From: Eisenbergiella tayi
Lineage (GTDB): Bacteria > Bacillota > Clostridia > Lachnospirales > Lachnospiraceae
DNA length: 64,000 nucleotides
Assembly: GCF_001881565.1 (NCBI RefSeq)
Contig: NZ_MPDJ01000004.1
Location: forward strand, 262,443 to 326,442
Reading direction: 5' to 3'
A program made the translations under genes and the position numbers. Positions 44,781-54,693 of the stretch are shown piece by piece. The notes under the pieces are model-generated. The model saw only the letters and a list, made by a program, of their open reading frames with translations. It did no database searches and was not told where the DNA came from. How positions within the stretch are numbered: the first letter of the stretch is position 1; each line of letters opens with the position of its first letter.

Positions 44781-45764
44781 TCATTTTCCCCTTGTAGAGC
44801 CGCGAAGGAGCAGGTTATAGCTCAGCAGATGCCTGCTGTTGTTTTCTTTTCCCTTCAGCATCTTCACAATCTGCTGGCCGGCTGCTGTCCCCAGATCTTT
44901 TGCACTGATTTCTACCGCTGTAATCTGCGGAGTATAGTGATCCAGAAAAGAACTGTTATTCAAAGATGCAACCGCCATATCTTCCGGAACTCTCAGGCCG
45001 TTCAGCATGAGCGCCTGCAGCACCCTCGAACAGATCAGATCGTCTCCGCACAGGACACAATCCACCTGTTTAACTCTGAACTCTTCCACTATATATTGGA
45101 TCTGTCCTGTCGTAATAACATCCTGAAAAACCATCTTTCTGTTACAAGTCATTCCCAATCGCTCATATGCTTCAAAATAACCGCGCAGACGTGCCTGATT
45201 TACCACATATGTTGATTTTCCTCCCAGATACACGATATTCTTCAATCCATGCGCTAACAGGTACATAGTAAGATCCCTGCCTGATGAGATATGATTGCTG
45301 TCAATCTGGGCCACATCCATATCACAGCTTCCGATCAATACACAGGGTTTTCCAATCGATGACAGATATTTAATCTGTTTATCTTCTTCCAGTGCCCGAA
45401 GCATAATGTAAGCATCTGCCTTTTTGGATTCCACCAGTCTTTTAACCGGTTTAATATCATTTTCCGCCGCCATACAGAGCAGGATATCATAACCTCCCAG
45501 AACAAGGGAATTTACAATCCCTTCCATACATTCCAGAAAAAAGGCTGCACCGTCCCATGCATCCACAGGCAGAACAATCCCGATATTTCCTGTCCTTTTC
45601 TGTACGGCGGAGCTGGGTATCAGCCCCCGTTCCCTGGCTATCTTTACAATCTCTCTGCTCCGTTCATCGCCTATTCTTCCTTTACCGCTCAGAGCCCTGG
45701 AAACCGTTGAGTCCGATACCCCCAATTCCATTGCCAATTGATGTGCTGTGTATTTTCCCGTCAT
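44781..45764 (-). CDS. LacI-family transcriptional regulator
   Basis: A 327-residue repressor. The N-terminal HTH is TAHQLAMELGVSDSTVSRAL with the hinge SGKGRIGDERSREIVKIA, followed by a periplasmic-binding-protein-like sensor (GNIGIVLPVDAWDGAAFF, LRVPEDMAVASLNNSSFLDH, PQITAVEISAKDLG). It is embedded between glycosidase genes with gaps of 16 and 24 bases and probably controls the whole operon in response to a sugar product. Paired CG-centred palindromes upstream of the operon are candidate sites. Confidence 0.93.
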   Translation of the reverse strand: MTGKYTAHQLAMELGVSDSTVSRALSGKGRIGDERSREIVKIARERGLIPSSAVQKRTGNIGIVLPVDAWDGAAFFLECMEGIVNSLVLGGYDILLCMAAENDIKPVKRLVESKKADAYIMLRALEEDKQIKYLSSIGKPCVLIGSCDMDVAQIDSNHISSGRDLTMYLLAHGLKNIVYLGGKSTYVVNQARLRGYFEAYERLGMTCNRKMVFQDVITTGQIQYIVEEFRVKQVDCVLCGDDLICSRVLQALMLNGLRVPEDMAVASLNNSSFLDHYTPQITAVEISAKDLGTAAGQQIVKMLKGKENNSRHLLSYNLLLRGSTRGK

Positions 45765-45788
45765 ATTTCTCTCCGCTGCTCTCAGTCA

Positions 45789-48188
45789 CTACTCCCCAGT
45801 CTCAGCTACCTCTATTAAAATTTTCGTCCTGATGTTCTGTTCTGTCTGAAAACATACTGTAATTATCCCTGGTTCTGTCCCTCTCACTTCACAAAGCAGA
45901 GCTCCTGCAAACATTTTCCGCTTTTTTTCTCTATACAGGCTCAAATCCAGAAGATTCCCTCCATCCATTCCCAGATATTCTCCCGCTCCCGATACCTCAC
46001 ATTCAATCATGGGTTCGGCATCCGGAACAGGACGGCCTTTTTCATCTTCCATATGCAGTTCAATCTGTGCTATCTCTCCCGGACGGATTAATGCCGACCA
46101 GGCCTCGGCCACCATCCGGGCCGGAACGCCTGTAGTCTCCACACTCTTCTCTATTACAAGCTTTCCATCCATATATCCTTCTGCCCGAAGTATCCCCGGT
46201 TCATAGGGCACATCCCATGACAGATGAAGATCATTTGTAGTCGGATTTTTTTCCCTGCCGTCCAGCCAGGATTTTGTTGCGCCAAACCGCGGACATTCAT
46301 GATATCCCTTTGTACTGATCAGCCGATCGTTCAGATACAGGCTCACATACTGACAATTGGTATACGCTATCACCGTTTTGAAGGTTCCTTCTTCTCCCCT
46401 GAAATTCCAATGCGGCAAAAGATGTAGGGTTATATCCTCATTATTCCAGATGGAACGATAATAATAGAAGGTGTCTTTGGGAAAACCTGCCGTATCAATC
46501 GCACCAAAGGGAGCCCCTCTTCCGGGCCATTCTGTTTCACCCAGATAGTCAATCCCGGTCCAGACAAAATCCCCGGAGACAAATTCCCGGCTCGCCTCAT
46601 ATCTCCAAAGTAATTCATGAGACACTGCAGCAGTCCGGTAATCCCCTTCCATTTTTCCATTTCTGATCCCGTAATCTCCTCTTACACCTCCCGCACCAGG
46701 ATTTTCCGTCCCGATAAAGCATCTGTCCGGATAACGTCTTCTATCTTCTTCAAAAAAGGTTTCGGCCCGTTCTCTCCATCTTCCCACATAGTTATAACCT
46801 ACCACATCCAGTACTTCCTCAAATTCCTTTCTTGTTCGGATATCCGGATATGCCATAATATTATCACAGGCACATGTCACCATTCTCGTGGAATCTTCCT
46901 CATGACAGATTCTCTGGAGTTCTTCTGCCATTCTGCTTCCGTCAACAGATGATTGTTCCGGTATTTCATTGCCGATCGACCAGATAATCACACTCGGATG
47001 ATTGTAATCACGACGTATCATGGCCGTAAGTTCATTTTTGCTGTCACGTATAAAAAACTGACTTGCACCAAATGCCATGGATTCCGAATAATAATTTTCA
47101 TTTTTGTTTTTGGAAAGCATCCACTCGTCATAAATTTCATCCATGACCAGAAAACCCATCTCATCACATAGATCCAGCAATACCGGCAGCGGCGGATTAT
47201 GGGACATACGGATGCCATTACAGCCCATGTCCTTAAGCAGATGCAGCCGGCGGCTCCAGAGCTCCCGCGTTCCTACCGCTCCGGTTATCCCGCAGTCATG
47301 ATGCAGACATACCCCTTTTATCTTTTCCGATTTTCCATTTAATAAAAATCCTCTGTCAGAATCAAACACTGCCGTCCTGATACCGATTCTGGTCCTTTTC
47401 TGATCCACAGTCACTCCATCAAGAAGGCACAGACTTTCCAATGTATACAGATAAGGCTCCTTCGGTGTCCATAAATGTGGATTTTCCAGCTTCGGCCTGC
47501 ACATAGAATCCGTCTGTTTTCCCGCTTCCAGGGAAACGGCCGTTCCTGCAGACAGGACAAGATTTCCCTCTGCATCGTACAGCCTGTGAAGGATTCCGAT
47601 CTGCACATCATTTTCCGAGTCATTTCTCACCAAACTCCGTATCTGCAGATCAGCCGTACCAATCTCCTGGAAGATACCGTTTGCCGCACAGCGTATTCCA
47701 AAATTGTCAAAATGTACACGATCCGTTTTTTCCAAATATACATCCCGATAAATTCCTGATCCGCTGTACCATCTGGAATTCGGCTGTGCAGAGTTATTCA
47801 CTCTGACAGCCAGAACATTTCCTTTCTCTTTCAGCTTACCTGTAACATTTACATAGAAGCTGCCGTAACCATAACCATGTGCCCCAATGCGCTCCCCGTT
47901 TAAATAAACTGTACAGTCCATATAAACACCTTCAAAGTAAAAATTGTAGAGTGCGTCCTGGTTCACGGAATTCATATCAAAATGTTTCCGATACCACCCG
48001 GTTCCGCAGACGGCATAACCGCCGCCTGCTCCTGATGGCATTGTTTCAGAAAGGGGCATTAAGACACTCCAGTCATGCGGAAGCCCAACCCGTGTCCAGT
48101 TTTTATCATCATAATCTGTCTGTGACATATTTTCCTGATCATCCAGACAAAACAGCCAGGAATCATTCCATAAAATTTTTTCTCTCAT
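45789..48188 (-). CDS. Glycoside hydrolase family 2 beta-galactosidase/glucuronidase-like enzyme
   Basis: A 799-residue GH2 enzyme. It starts with the jelly-roll and Ig-like domains (VGLPHDWSVLMPLSET, AGGGYAVCGTGWYRKHF, YNFYFEGVYMDCTVYLNGE), then the barrel with GVCLHHDCGITGAVGTREL, the acid/base in VIIWSIGNEIPEQ and the nucleophile in CFIGTENPGAG. The C-terminal Ig-like module suggests a large beta-galactosidase type. No signal peptide. It probably removes terminal beta-galactose (or a uronic acid) from imported oligosaccharides; sugar specificity cannot be read. Confidence 0.92.
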   Translation of the reverse strand: MREKILWNDSWLFCLDDQENMSQTDYDDKNWTRVGLPHDWSVLMPLSETMPSGAGGGYAVCGTGWYRKHFDMNSVNQDALYNFYFEGVYMDCTVYLNGERIGAHGYGYGSFYVNVTGKLKEKGNVLAVRVNNSAQPNSRWYSGSGIYRDVYLEKTDRVHFDNFGIRCAANGIFQEIGTADLQIRSLVRNDSENDVQIGILHRLYDAEGNLVLSAGTAVSLEAGKQTDSMCRPKLENPHLWTPKEPYLYTLESLCLLDGVTVDQKRTRIGIRTAVFDSDRGFLLNGKSEKIKGVCLHHDCGITGAVGTRELWSRRLHLLKDMGCNGIRMSHNPPLPVLLDLCDEMGFLVMDEIYDEWMLSKNKNENYYSESMAFGASQFFIRDSKNELTAMIRRDYNHPSVIIWSIGNEIPEQSSVDGSRMAEELQRICHEEDSTRMVTCACDNIMAYPDIRTRKEFEEVLDVVGYNYVGRWRERAETFFEEDRRRYPDRCFIGTENPGAGGVRGDYGIRNGKMEGDYRTAAVSHELLWRYEASREFVSGDFVWTGIDYLGETEWPGRGAPFGAIDTAGFPKDTFYYYRSIWNNEDITLHLLPHWNFRGEEGTFKTVIAYTNCQYVSLYLNDRLISTKGYHECPRFGATKSWLDGREKNPTTNDLHLSWDVPYEPGILRAEGYMDGKLVIEKSVETTGVPARMVAEAWSALIRPGEIAQIELHMEDEKGRPVPDAEPMIECEVSGAGEYLGMDGGNLLDLSLYREKKRKMFAGALLCEVRGTEPGIITVCFQTEQNIRTKILIEVAETGE

Positions 48189-48232
48189 AACCGTATCCGC
48201 GTAAATAACCTCTCCATTTATTATAGTAATAA

Positions 48233-50674
48233 TCAGCTTAAAATTGGATTGCCACAGTCAAGATAGACCTCTATGCCGGGCAGTTCCTCTTCCTTCATGG
48301 TTGACAAATCCAACAAAAATTCATCTCCGCTTCCGGTTATGGCACCCACAAGGGGTTTTGTGAAAATATTTCCATCCACTCGGAAAGTAAGCTGATCCAC
48401 ACCCGAAATATCCATATCAACACGTTTCCGGAAGCTGGTACTCTTCAGTTCCTCTGATTCATAGATCAGTACGTCATCTCCGAAAACTTTTAATCGGAAA
48501 GAAATTTCCTTAATATATCTGTCCCATACAATATGCAGCCTGTCCACAATAATCGGCATCCAACAGTCAATGTCAAAACCTACAGTCATAGAAAGCTCTC
48601 TGTATGCCCCTCTCAGCCTCCAGGATACGGACGTCTCCCTCGGCAGGCTGATGCCATGACGGTAACGGATACTATTCATTGCAATGGGAAGAATTCCGTA
48701 TTTTTCATTTGCACAATGATTAAATGCCGGAAGCCCCTTATCTCCTGCCGAAAGAGCGCAGATCGGCTGATCTGTCAGATATACTGCGGTATCCTCGGGA
48801 TTTCTGATCGGGATTGGCAGACTGTTTTCTATCTCCCGCTCTGAAAATTCCACATCCACCGGCCGATCCGATCCATCCAGGGTCATGACTGCCTTTCCCG
48901 TTGCTTCATCCCATCGACATTCCAGTCCGTCGCCCTGCATGGATACAAAAGGCATTTTCCCATCTGCTGTGGTCAAAAATAGCCGCATACTTTTTCCTTC
49001 CGGAGCATTTGCATGGATTCGTGTTTTTCCATTTTGTGAAAAAACGATCAGATACTGCCACAAGCCGACAGTTCCTTCCACCTTGACAACAGGGGCGCTC
49101 CTCTCATCCCGCGGCCTTATATCCACCGAAAAGCTCTGAGAGAGATCCGTATTTTCATTGCTGTTCATGATAATATATACCCTGTCGCTGCCAGTAACAT
49201 AGGCATCCCCGTCAAACCATACCGGATACAGTGGATCCAGAATACGGTTCATCTCATCCGGATCCTGAATTGAGGCGGCATCAATCTGTACCAGATCGGA
49301 AAAAGCCTCCGGCCGGTTCGTCATGAAGGGAAGATAAAAGTATCTCGTCTGCTTTGGAAACAGTTCCTTAGTATGCCGGATATCATACAAATTCTGGAAT
49401 GTTCTGCGGAAAATCCCTCCCGTCCATGCATCCCCCCAGTCTCCGGAAAGCCCGTCCGCCCTTACCGCCGCTTTGATCTGGCTCAAAACCTTTTCTTTCG
49501 ACGGGATCAGTCTGTTCTGAATAACAGCCCGGAACATAGACAGAAACGCAATTCCCTGTGGAGACAGCTCATAATCGCCGTTATCCCGATCCTCAATCAG
49601 CCAGCCCTCTCCCTCCAAAGAATAATAAGTTGCTCCGAAAGATACTCCCGCAAGAAGCATCTGCGCGGTAAATGCGGCCGGAATCTGCTGTTCATTTCCC
49701 TGCAGATAGCCATGATAATGTCCGATATCATCACAGAAACCCGCATCGTTCCAATACCAATTTTCCGCCTGAAGGCCAATCCGTTTAACTGCTCCCTCTT
49801 TCCAGGCTCCGAGAATCGAACCATAGCAGGTATAGGAAGCATTGGCATGATTCTGCTTATAAGAGAAAATAACATAGTCCGAATATTCCCGAATTGTGGT
49901 CATATAGTCATCTCTTTTAATAACCGCAGGGAAATCGATATCGTTCCGGTTTCCGTCCGTATAAAGGAAGGGAAGGCCATACTTTCCGCACAGTTTGATA
50001 AGACGGTTGATATAAGGGATGTGCCAGTCATCCGCCTTTCTAACCCCCATGTAAATTTCCAGAGCTCCCACACTTTTCAGATGAACGGCGTGCTGCATCA
50101 CATATTCAATTACAGACAGCGGTGTAACCACATATTTCCCCTTGTTAACCTCCTTGGGGCCGCAGGATCCGATATGCCACGGATAACCCTTCGCATCATT
50201 CTCCATAAAATTATCCAGAAGCTTTGACGTTCTCACGCGGTAGGAACCCCCTGCACTGATCGCCGCATATGGTTTCAGATCCTCAGGCAGGATTTCATAG
50301 GTTGCACCATAACGATGCTCCGAATAATCAAAGATGGTAAAATAGGGATGCTCCGGGGAAATTTCAGTACGCAGAGGCGCCTTGGTATGTTCCTCATTAA
50401 TGGAAAGCCGTATAGTCTGTGAGCAGTTTCCCCGATCCGACCTTATTCTTACAAACCATTCTCCGGCTGGTACAAGCCCTTCATCAGTCTGCGGCAGGTA
50501 GTAATCCAGCTCACAGTTCTTATTTCTTTTCGTTTCTATAAGCAGAGGACTTTTAAAACTCTCTGTTTCCGCAAATTCAATCTGGTATCCATCCGCCTCT
50601 TCGTCCGGTTCCCATACAAGATGCAATGCAATATCTGTAATTTTCTGGCCATCCAGTGGTGTAATAATCCTCAT
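48233..50674 (-). CDS. GH98-like protein with NPCBM-type C-terminal module
   Basis: An 813-residue protein. The first 100 residues resemble a fibronectin-type domain (LVWEPDEEADGYQIEFAETE). The central region resembles family 98 (LKSVGALEIYMGVRKADDWH, GKYGLPFLYTDGNRNDIDFP, VIFSYKQNHANASYTCYGS, IGLQAENWYWNDAGFC, FGATYYSLEGEGWLIEDRD). The last 150 residues match an NPCBM-like sugar-binding fold (MTVGFDIDCWMPIIVDRLHI, LKVFGDDVLIYESEELKS). Characterised GH98 enzymes are secreted endo-beta-galactosidases, but no signal peptide is seen here. The call rests on these segments and the galactosidase neighbours; a new family is possible. Confidence 0.55.
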   Translation of the reverse strand: MRIITPLDGQKITDIALHLVWEPDEEADGYQIEFAETESFKSPLLIETKRNKNCELDYYLPQTDEGLVPAGEWFVRIRSDRGNCSQTIRLSINEEHTKAPLRTEISPEHPYFTIFDYSEHRYGATYEILPEDLKPYAAISAGGSYRVRTSKLLDNFMENDAKGYPWHIGSCGPKEVNKGKYVVTPLSVIEYVMQHAVHLKSVGALEIYMGVRKADDWHIPYINRLIKLCGKYGLPFLYTDGNRNDIDFPAVIKRDDYMTTIREYSDYVIFSYKQNHANASYTCYGSILGAWKEGAVKRIGLQAENWYWNDAGFCDDIGHYHGYLQGNEQQIPAAFTAQMLLAGVSFGATYYSLEGEGWLIEDRDNGDYELSPQGIAFLSMFRAVIQNRLIPSKEKVLSQIKAAVRADGLSGDWGDAWTGGIFRRTFQNLYDIRHTKELFPKQTRYFYLPFMTNRPEAFSDLVQIDAASIQDPDEMNRILDPLYPVWFDGDAYVTGSDRVYIIMNSNENTDLSQSFSVDIRPRDERSAPVVKVEGTVGLWQYLIVFSQNGKTRIHANAPEGKSMRLFLTTADGKMPFVSMQGDGLECRWDEATGKAVMTLDGSDRPVDVEFSEREIENSLPIPIRNPEDTAVYLTDQPICALSAGDKGLPAFNHCANEKYGILPIAMNSIRYRHGISLPRETSVSWRLRGAYRELSMTVGFDIDCWMPIIVDRLHIVWDRYIKEISFRLKVFGDDVLIYESEELKSTSFRKRVDMDISGVDQLTFRVDGNIFTKPLVGAITGSGDEFLLDLSTMKEEELPGIEVYLDCGNPILS

Positions 50675-50694
50675 ATTCCCTTCTCCTTTTTATT

Positions 50695-52839
50695 TTATAA
50701 CCTAATGTTGTATTCCGGGACCATAGAAATGTATGTCAGCAGACATCCCTTCCGTACCGGAAGCTCATAGTATACCTCTTGTCCAAATGTGCAGGGAATG
50801 GTATTGAAGCTGTCATAAATTCGCAGAACAAGTTCAGACGGATATCCAAAACGCCTGATGTTAACAAACCAGTCCGCACCCGTTGTATACCAATCATCGA
50901 GAAGTTTCCCGTCTTCATAAATCTCGGCCCGATCTCCCTCATAAATAATTTGCAGATATAGATTATGTACCTTCTTCTCTCTGCATGCCGGATCAATCTC
51001 AATAATATACTCACGGTAAAGCAATTTCCCTTCAGGATCCGATGCTGTCGCAATCTCTTTGAATACTGCCTCGACATATACTGGTTCAAACATAAACCTT
51101 CTCATCGAAGACTTTCCATCCGGACTCAGAATGTGCACAGTTTCCTCCTCCTGCGAGGTGATAAGCTCTTTATGATCCTCATATTCCAGAACTATGCTGT
51201 CTTTATGCCCGGTTATATAAAGACCGTCAGAGAACCGGGCCGTCCTGTCAGCCGTACCTCTTCCAAGATAAATATATGTATCCGTCTGCCACAAAGGTAT
51301 CTCCTCAGTCTCCTGAGCATCTCCATAAACAACCATACGGTTTCCAAGCCTGCAGAGGATATTACCTGATACAGCTTCCAGCAGCCCTTCCTCCTTTCCC
51401 AGTCTGAATTGGTAAACATAAACCGCATCCTCCAGCACTGTCCCTATCCGTAACCCATAACGCTTCCCCTGCCACAGAATTCTGATCGTTTCATTATCAT
51501 GTCTTTTCATAGAACGCAGCCGCTGGTGATTGTTGATAAACAGGAATCCCGTTCCGGATCCCCTGTCAAAACGGACTGCCGCCCGGAGTGTATCCATGTC
51601 TTCCGCTCCCTCCGGGAGCTCTTTTGGAAGAAATACCTCCATTCCTGCCAGCACTTCTCCAAAATCCTGTACAAACAGATTCCATTTACGAATTGCTCCA
51701 AAACTGTCATTGACCTTCCCGCATTCACTGATTGGCGCTTCAAAATCATAACTTTTAATTGGAAGTGTCGTATAACCGCCGATCCTCTGTTCCTCATTCA
51801 GAGTCGTATACTGTCCTTCCACATTGATTCCCCCATGATACATATAATATCCAAGAAGATTGGCTCCGCTCCCCAGCATACACACGACATTACTCTCAAT
51901 ATCCTGCGCAGAAGCATATGGCCTTCTGTGGCTGGTCACCTGGAGTCCCGTACCCAGCTCCGCCGTCAGAAAAGGATATTGTTTCAGTTTCTCATTTATG
52001 GCCTCCATCGATTGAGAACGGTTTGTGCCAATGGAAGCATCATTTCTGTATGGAATAAACAGAAAATTGGAGGAGGCCGGCATCGGCGTTGTTGTGGTAT
52101 CCCATGGTGCATCCACATATCCGCCGAGTACAGGCAGAGTTTCTTCGATCATCCCTTCCTCATATCCCCACCCGGTAGCCGTATATATAGGAACAAGAAA
52201 GCCCGCTTTTCTCGCAAGAGCATACAGTACCTTCATATGCGCATAACGGATTTTGGGATCCTTCGGCCCTCCCACATGTCCATATTCATTTTCCAGCTGA
52301 ACACCGATAACCGGACCGCCATCCTTGAACATCAGTCCCTCCAGCTGTTTCCCAAGCTGGTTGAAATACTTTTCAACTGCCTTAAGATATCCTTCGTCAT
52401 TTGTTCTTGGTTCATAATCCTTTGCACGCTGTACCCAGTCAGGGAAGCCTCCATTCCGCACCTCAGCATGAACCCAGGGACCAATCCGAAGGAACACCTG
52501 CAAACCCACCTTCCGACAGAGCTGAACAAATCTTCTGATATCCCTTCTGCCCGAAAAATTCCATTCATTTTCTTTCTCTTCATGATGAATCCAGAAAAGA
52601 TAGGTAGCCACAATATTTATTCCACCGGTTTTCATCTTTCGAAGCTCTTCTTCCCAGGTATCGTCTTCCCATCTGGAATAATGGAATTCTCCCATCGCCT
52701 GCAGGATTCTTTTATAATTATACAGCAGGCTTCTGCTGTCCGCCGCGTATTCATCCCCTTCTTTATTTTTATGCTCATCATTGCATGTAAAAACGTTTAT
52801 TTCATTTTCCCGATCTCCAATTTCAAACGTAAGCATCAT
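50695..52839 (-). CDS. Glycoside hydrolase family 35 beta-galactosidase
   Basis: A 714-residue GH35 enzyme. The family opening is RILQAMGEFHYSRWEDDTWE with KMKTGGINIVATYLFWIHHE and FLRIGPWVHAEVRNGGFPDW. The acid/base Glu lies in IGVQLENEYGHVGG and the nucleophile Glu in PFLTAELGTGLQVT. Beta-rich C-terminal domains follow. No signal peptide, so a cytoplasmic exo-beta-galactosidase is expected. The start is the first of two ATGs after GGGAGGGAAGCG. It sits between the esterase gene and the GH98-like gene at 27- and 20-base gaps. Confidence 0.92.
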   Translation of the reverse strand: MMLTFEIGDRENEINVFTCNDEHKNKEGDEYAADSRSLLYNYKRILQAMGEFHYSRWEDDTWEEELRKMKTGGINIVATYLFWIHHEEKENEWNFSGRRDIRRFVQLCRKVGLQVFLRIGPWVHAEVRNGGFPDWVQRAKDYEPRTNDEGYLKAVEKYFNQLGKQLEGLMFKDGGPVIGVQLENEYGHVGGPKDPKIRYAHMKVLYALARKAGFLVPIYTATGWGYEEGMIEETLPVLGGYVDAPWDTTTTPMPASSNFLFIPYRNDASIGTNRSQSMEAINEKLKQYPFLTAELGTGLQVTSHRRPYASAQDIESNVVCMLGSGANLLGYYMYHGGINVEGQYTTLNEEQRIGGYTTLPIKSYDFEAPISECGKVNDSFGAIRKWNLFVQDFGEVLAGMEVFLPKELPEGAEDMDTLRAAVRFDRGSGTGFLFINNHQRLRSMKRHDNETIRILWQGKRYGLRIGTVLEDAVYVYQFRLGKEEGLLEAVSGNILCRLGNRMVVYGDAQETEEIPLWQTDTYIYLGRGTADRTARFSDGLYITGHKDSIVLEYEDHKELITSQEEETVHILSPDGKSSMRRFMFEPVYVEAVFKEIATASDPEGKLLYREYIIEIDPACREKKVHNLYLQIIYEGDRAEIYEDGKLLDDWYTTGADWFVNIRRFGYPSELVLRIYDSFNTIPCTFGQEVYYELPVRKGCLLTYISMVPEYNIRL

Positions 52840-52866
52840 CGCTTCCCTCCCGAATGCTTTAGAGCA

Positions 52867-53745
52867 TCATCCGCAAAATCCTCTCATCTTCAACCATCCG
52901 GCTGCTATTTCCGCCCATTTCGATGTATGCTCATAATAAGGTGCTTCCCGATCTCCGCCATTAAATAAGGCTCCACCATGCTCTCCCTCTTCAAAGGTAT
53001 GGATCTCAAAAGGAACCCCATACCGTGCCAGACAGGAAGCAAACTGAAGTCCAATTCTCGGATCATCCCTGTTTGTCTGAAACAGGAACATCGGAGGAGT
53101 ATTCGAAGTGATATGGCACAGAGCATCTAAACTGGCATTCTTTTTCATCAATGCCTCATCATAGGGATGTGTTCTGTCAATATCCGTATCCGAAAATGCA
53201 CCATATAAAATCAAAGCGGCATCCGGCCTTGCGCTTGTTTTCAGCAATTCATCCGTACTCTCTTTTTGTCCCGTGTCCGCTGAAGTTGCCGTTAATGCTG
53301 CCGTTATCCCTCCTGCCGAGAATCCGCCGATAGCAATTTTATCTTCCCAAATATTCAGCTCCTCCGCATGATATCTGCAGTATCTGACAGCTGCAATCCC
53401 ATCTTCCATCGCAAACCTTTTGGTCTGAAAACGATCCTTATCAGGATCCGCGTTCGTCACATGATAATCCAGGATCGCCGTATTGATTCCCGCATTTCTG
53501 AAAAACTCAGCTACCGGTTTTGCTTCATGCTGTGATTTAAAGGTAAAACCACCGCCCGCGCATATAATAAGCATTCCCTTTTTACTGTTTTCCGGTTTGG
53601 CCGGAGGAAGGAAAATCAGACTCGAAGTAAAATCATCAGCCGTCACCAGCGGCACCTCGTTCCAGTTTAATCGTTTTATTTCCTCCTTCATCCTTTTCCA
53701 GCCTTCTATATGTTCTCTGTCAAACTCTGATAATATATATTCCAT
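52867..53745 (-). CDS. Alpha/beta-hydrolase esterase (BD-FAE-like)
   Basis: A 292-residue hydrolase without a signal peptide. The oxyanion loop is LIICAGGGFTFKSQHE, the nucleophile Ser in IGGFSAGG (G-x-S-x-G), the acid in FLFQTNRDDPRIG and the His in FEEGEHGGALF. This is the pattern of bifunctional feruloyl/acetyl-xylan-esterase-like and carbohydrate acetylesterase families. In the operon it probably removes acetyl groups from the imported glycan before the galactosidases act. I used the ATG after AGAAAGGAAAGAG, which leaves a 22-base gap to the permease gene. Confidence 0.88.
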   Translation of the reverse strand: MEYILSEFDREHIEGWKRMKEEIKRLNWNEVPLVTADDFTSSLIFLPPAKPENSKKGMLIICAGGGFTFKSQHEAKPVAEFFRNAGINTAILDYHVTNADPDKDRFQTKRFAMEDGIAAVRYCRYHAEELNIWEDKIAIGGFSAGGITAALTATSADTGQKESTDELLKTSARPDAALILYGAFSDTDIDRTHPYDEALMKKNASLDALCHITSNTPPMFLFQTNRDDPRIGLQFASCLARYGVPFEIHTFEEGEHGGALFNGGDREAPYYEHTSKWAEIAAGWLKMRGFCG

Positions 53746-53767
53746 TCTTCTCTTTCCTTTCTCCAAT

Positions 53768-54682
53768 TCACCCCTTAACCGCACCAATCGTAAGCCCTTT
53801 TACAAAATATCTCTGTACGAATGGATAGAGAAGGATAATCGGTCCGGTCGCTATCACCGTCATTGCCATCTGCATACTGGAAAGCGGGACAGAATCCATT
53901 GCCATTCCGGTTTTTTCTGCCACAACTCTCATTGCCTCCGCACTGCCCAGCATTCTCTGCAAATAATACTGGAGTGTAAACATTTTTTCATTGGTAATGT
54001 ACAGCATACAGTTATACCAGTCATTCCAATAGGATAAGGCCGAAAAAAGCGCCAGCGTTGCAACGAGCGGCTTGCTGAGGGGCAGAATCAGCCGAATATA
54101 AATCTGTATATCGTTGGCGCCGTCCAGCATTGCAGACTCCGAAATAGATGCCGGAACCCCTGCCATAAAGGATTTAGCGATAATCATATTCCAGACTGAA
54201 AACAACAATGGAAGAATCAATGCCAGATATGAGTTCTTCAAATGCAGATAACGTACACATATCAGATACCATGGAACTAGCCCCCCATTAAACAGCGTTG
54301 TAAAGAAAAAGAAAAAGGAAAATTTATTTCTCCACGGAAAATCTTTTCTGGACAGAACATACCCGGTCATTGTGGAAATCAGGACCGAAAGACATGTTCC
54401 GATTATTGTTGCACTGCCCGTAATAAGATAGGCATTGATAATATCCCCCGGTGCTTTCAGACAAAGCTTATATGCTTCAAGGCCCGCATTCTTCAGCTGA
54501 AAAACAATCGGAAACCCATTACGGATCAGTGCATTTTCATTTGTAAAGGAAGCCACTATGATCAAGTAAAACGGGAACAGACATATCAGGGCAAAAAGGC
54601 CGATCACAATGATTCCCAAAATATTAACTGCTATAACATCCCTGCTTATTTTTAAATGTTTTACCTGTGTTTCCGCTTTCAT
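53768..54682 (-). CDS. Carbohydrate ABC transporter permease (LplC type)
   Basis: A 304-residue permease with six helices, beginning NILGIIVIGLFALICLFPFY. The coupling loop is SISESAMLDGANDIQIYIRL followed by ILPLSKPLVATLALF, and the protein ends VQRYFVKGLTIGAVKG, a very common LplC-type C-terminus. It pairs with the LplB-type permease 11 bases upstream. Confidence 0.93.
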   Translation of the reverse strand: MKAETQVKHLKISRDVIAVNILGIIVIGLFALICLFPFYLIIVASFTNENALIRNGFPIVFQLKNAGLEAYKLCLKAPGDIINAYLITGSATIIGTCLSVLISTMTGYVLSRKDFPWRNKFSFFFFFTTLFNGGLVPWYLICVRYLHLKNSYLALILPLLFSVWNMIIAKSFMAGVPASISESAMLDGANDIQIYIRLILPLSKPLVATLALFSALSYWNDWYNCMLYITNEKMFTLQYYLQRMLGSAEAMRVVAEKTGMAMDSVPLSSMQMAMTVIATGPIILLYPFVQRYFVKGLTIGAVKG

Positions 54683-54693
54683 AACATCCTCCT

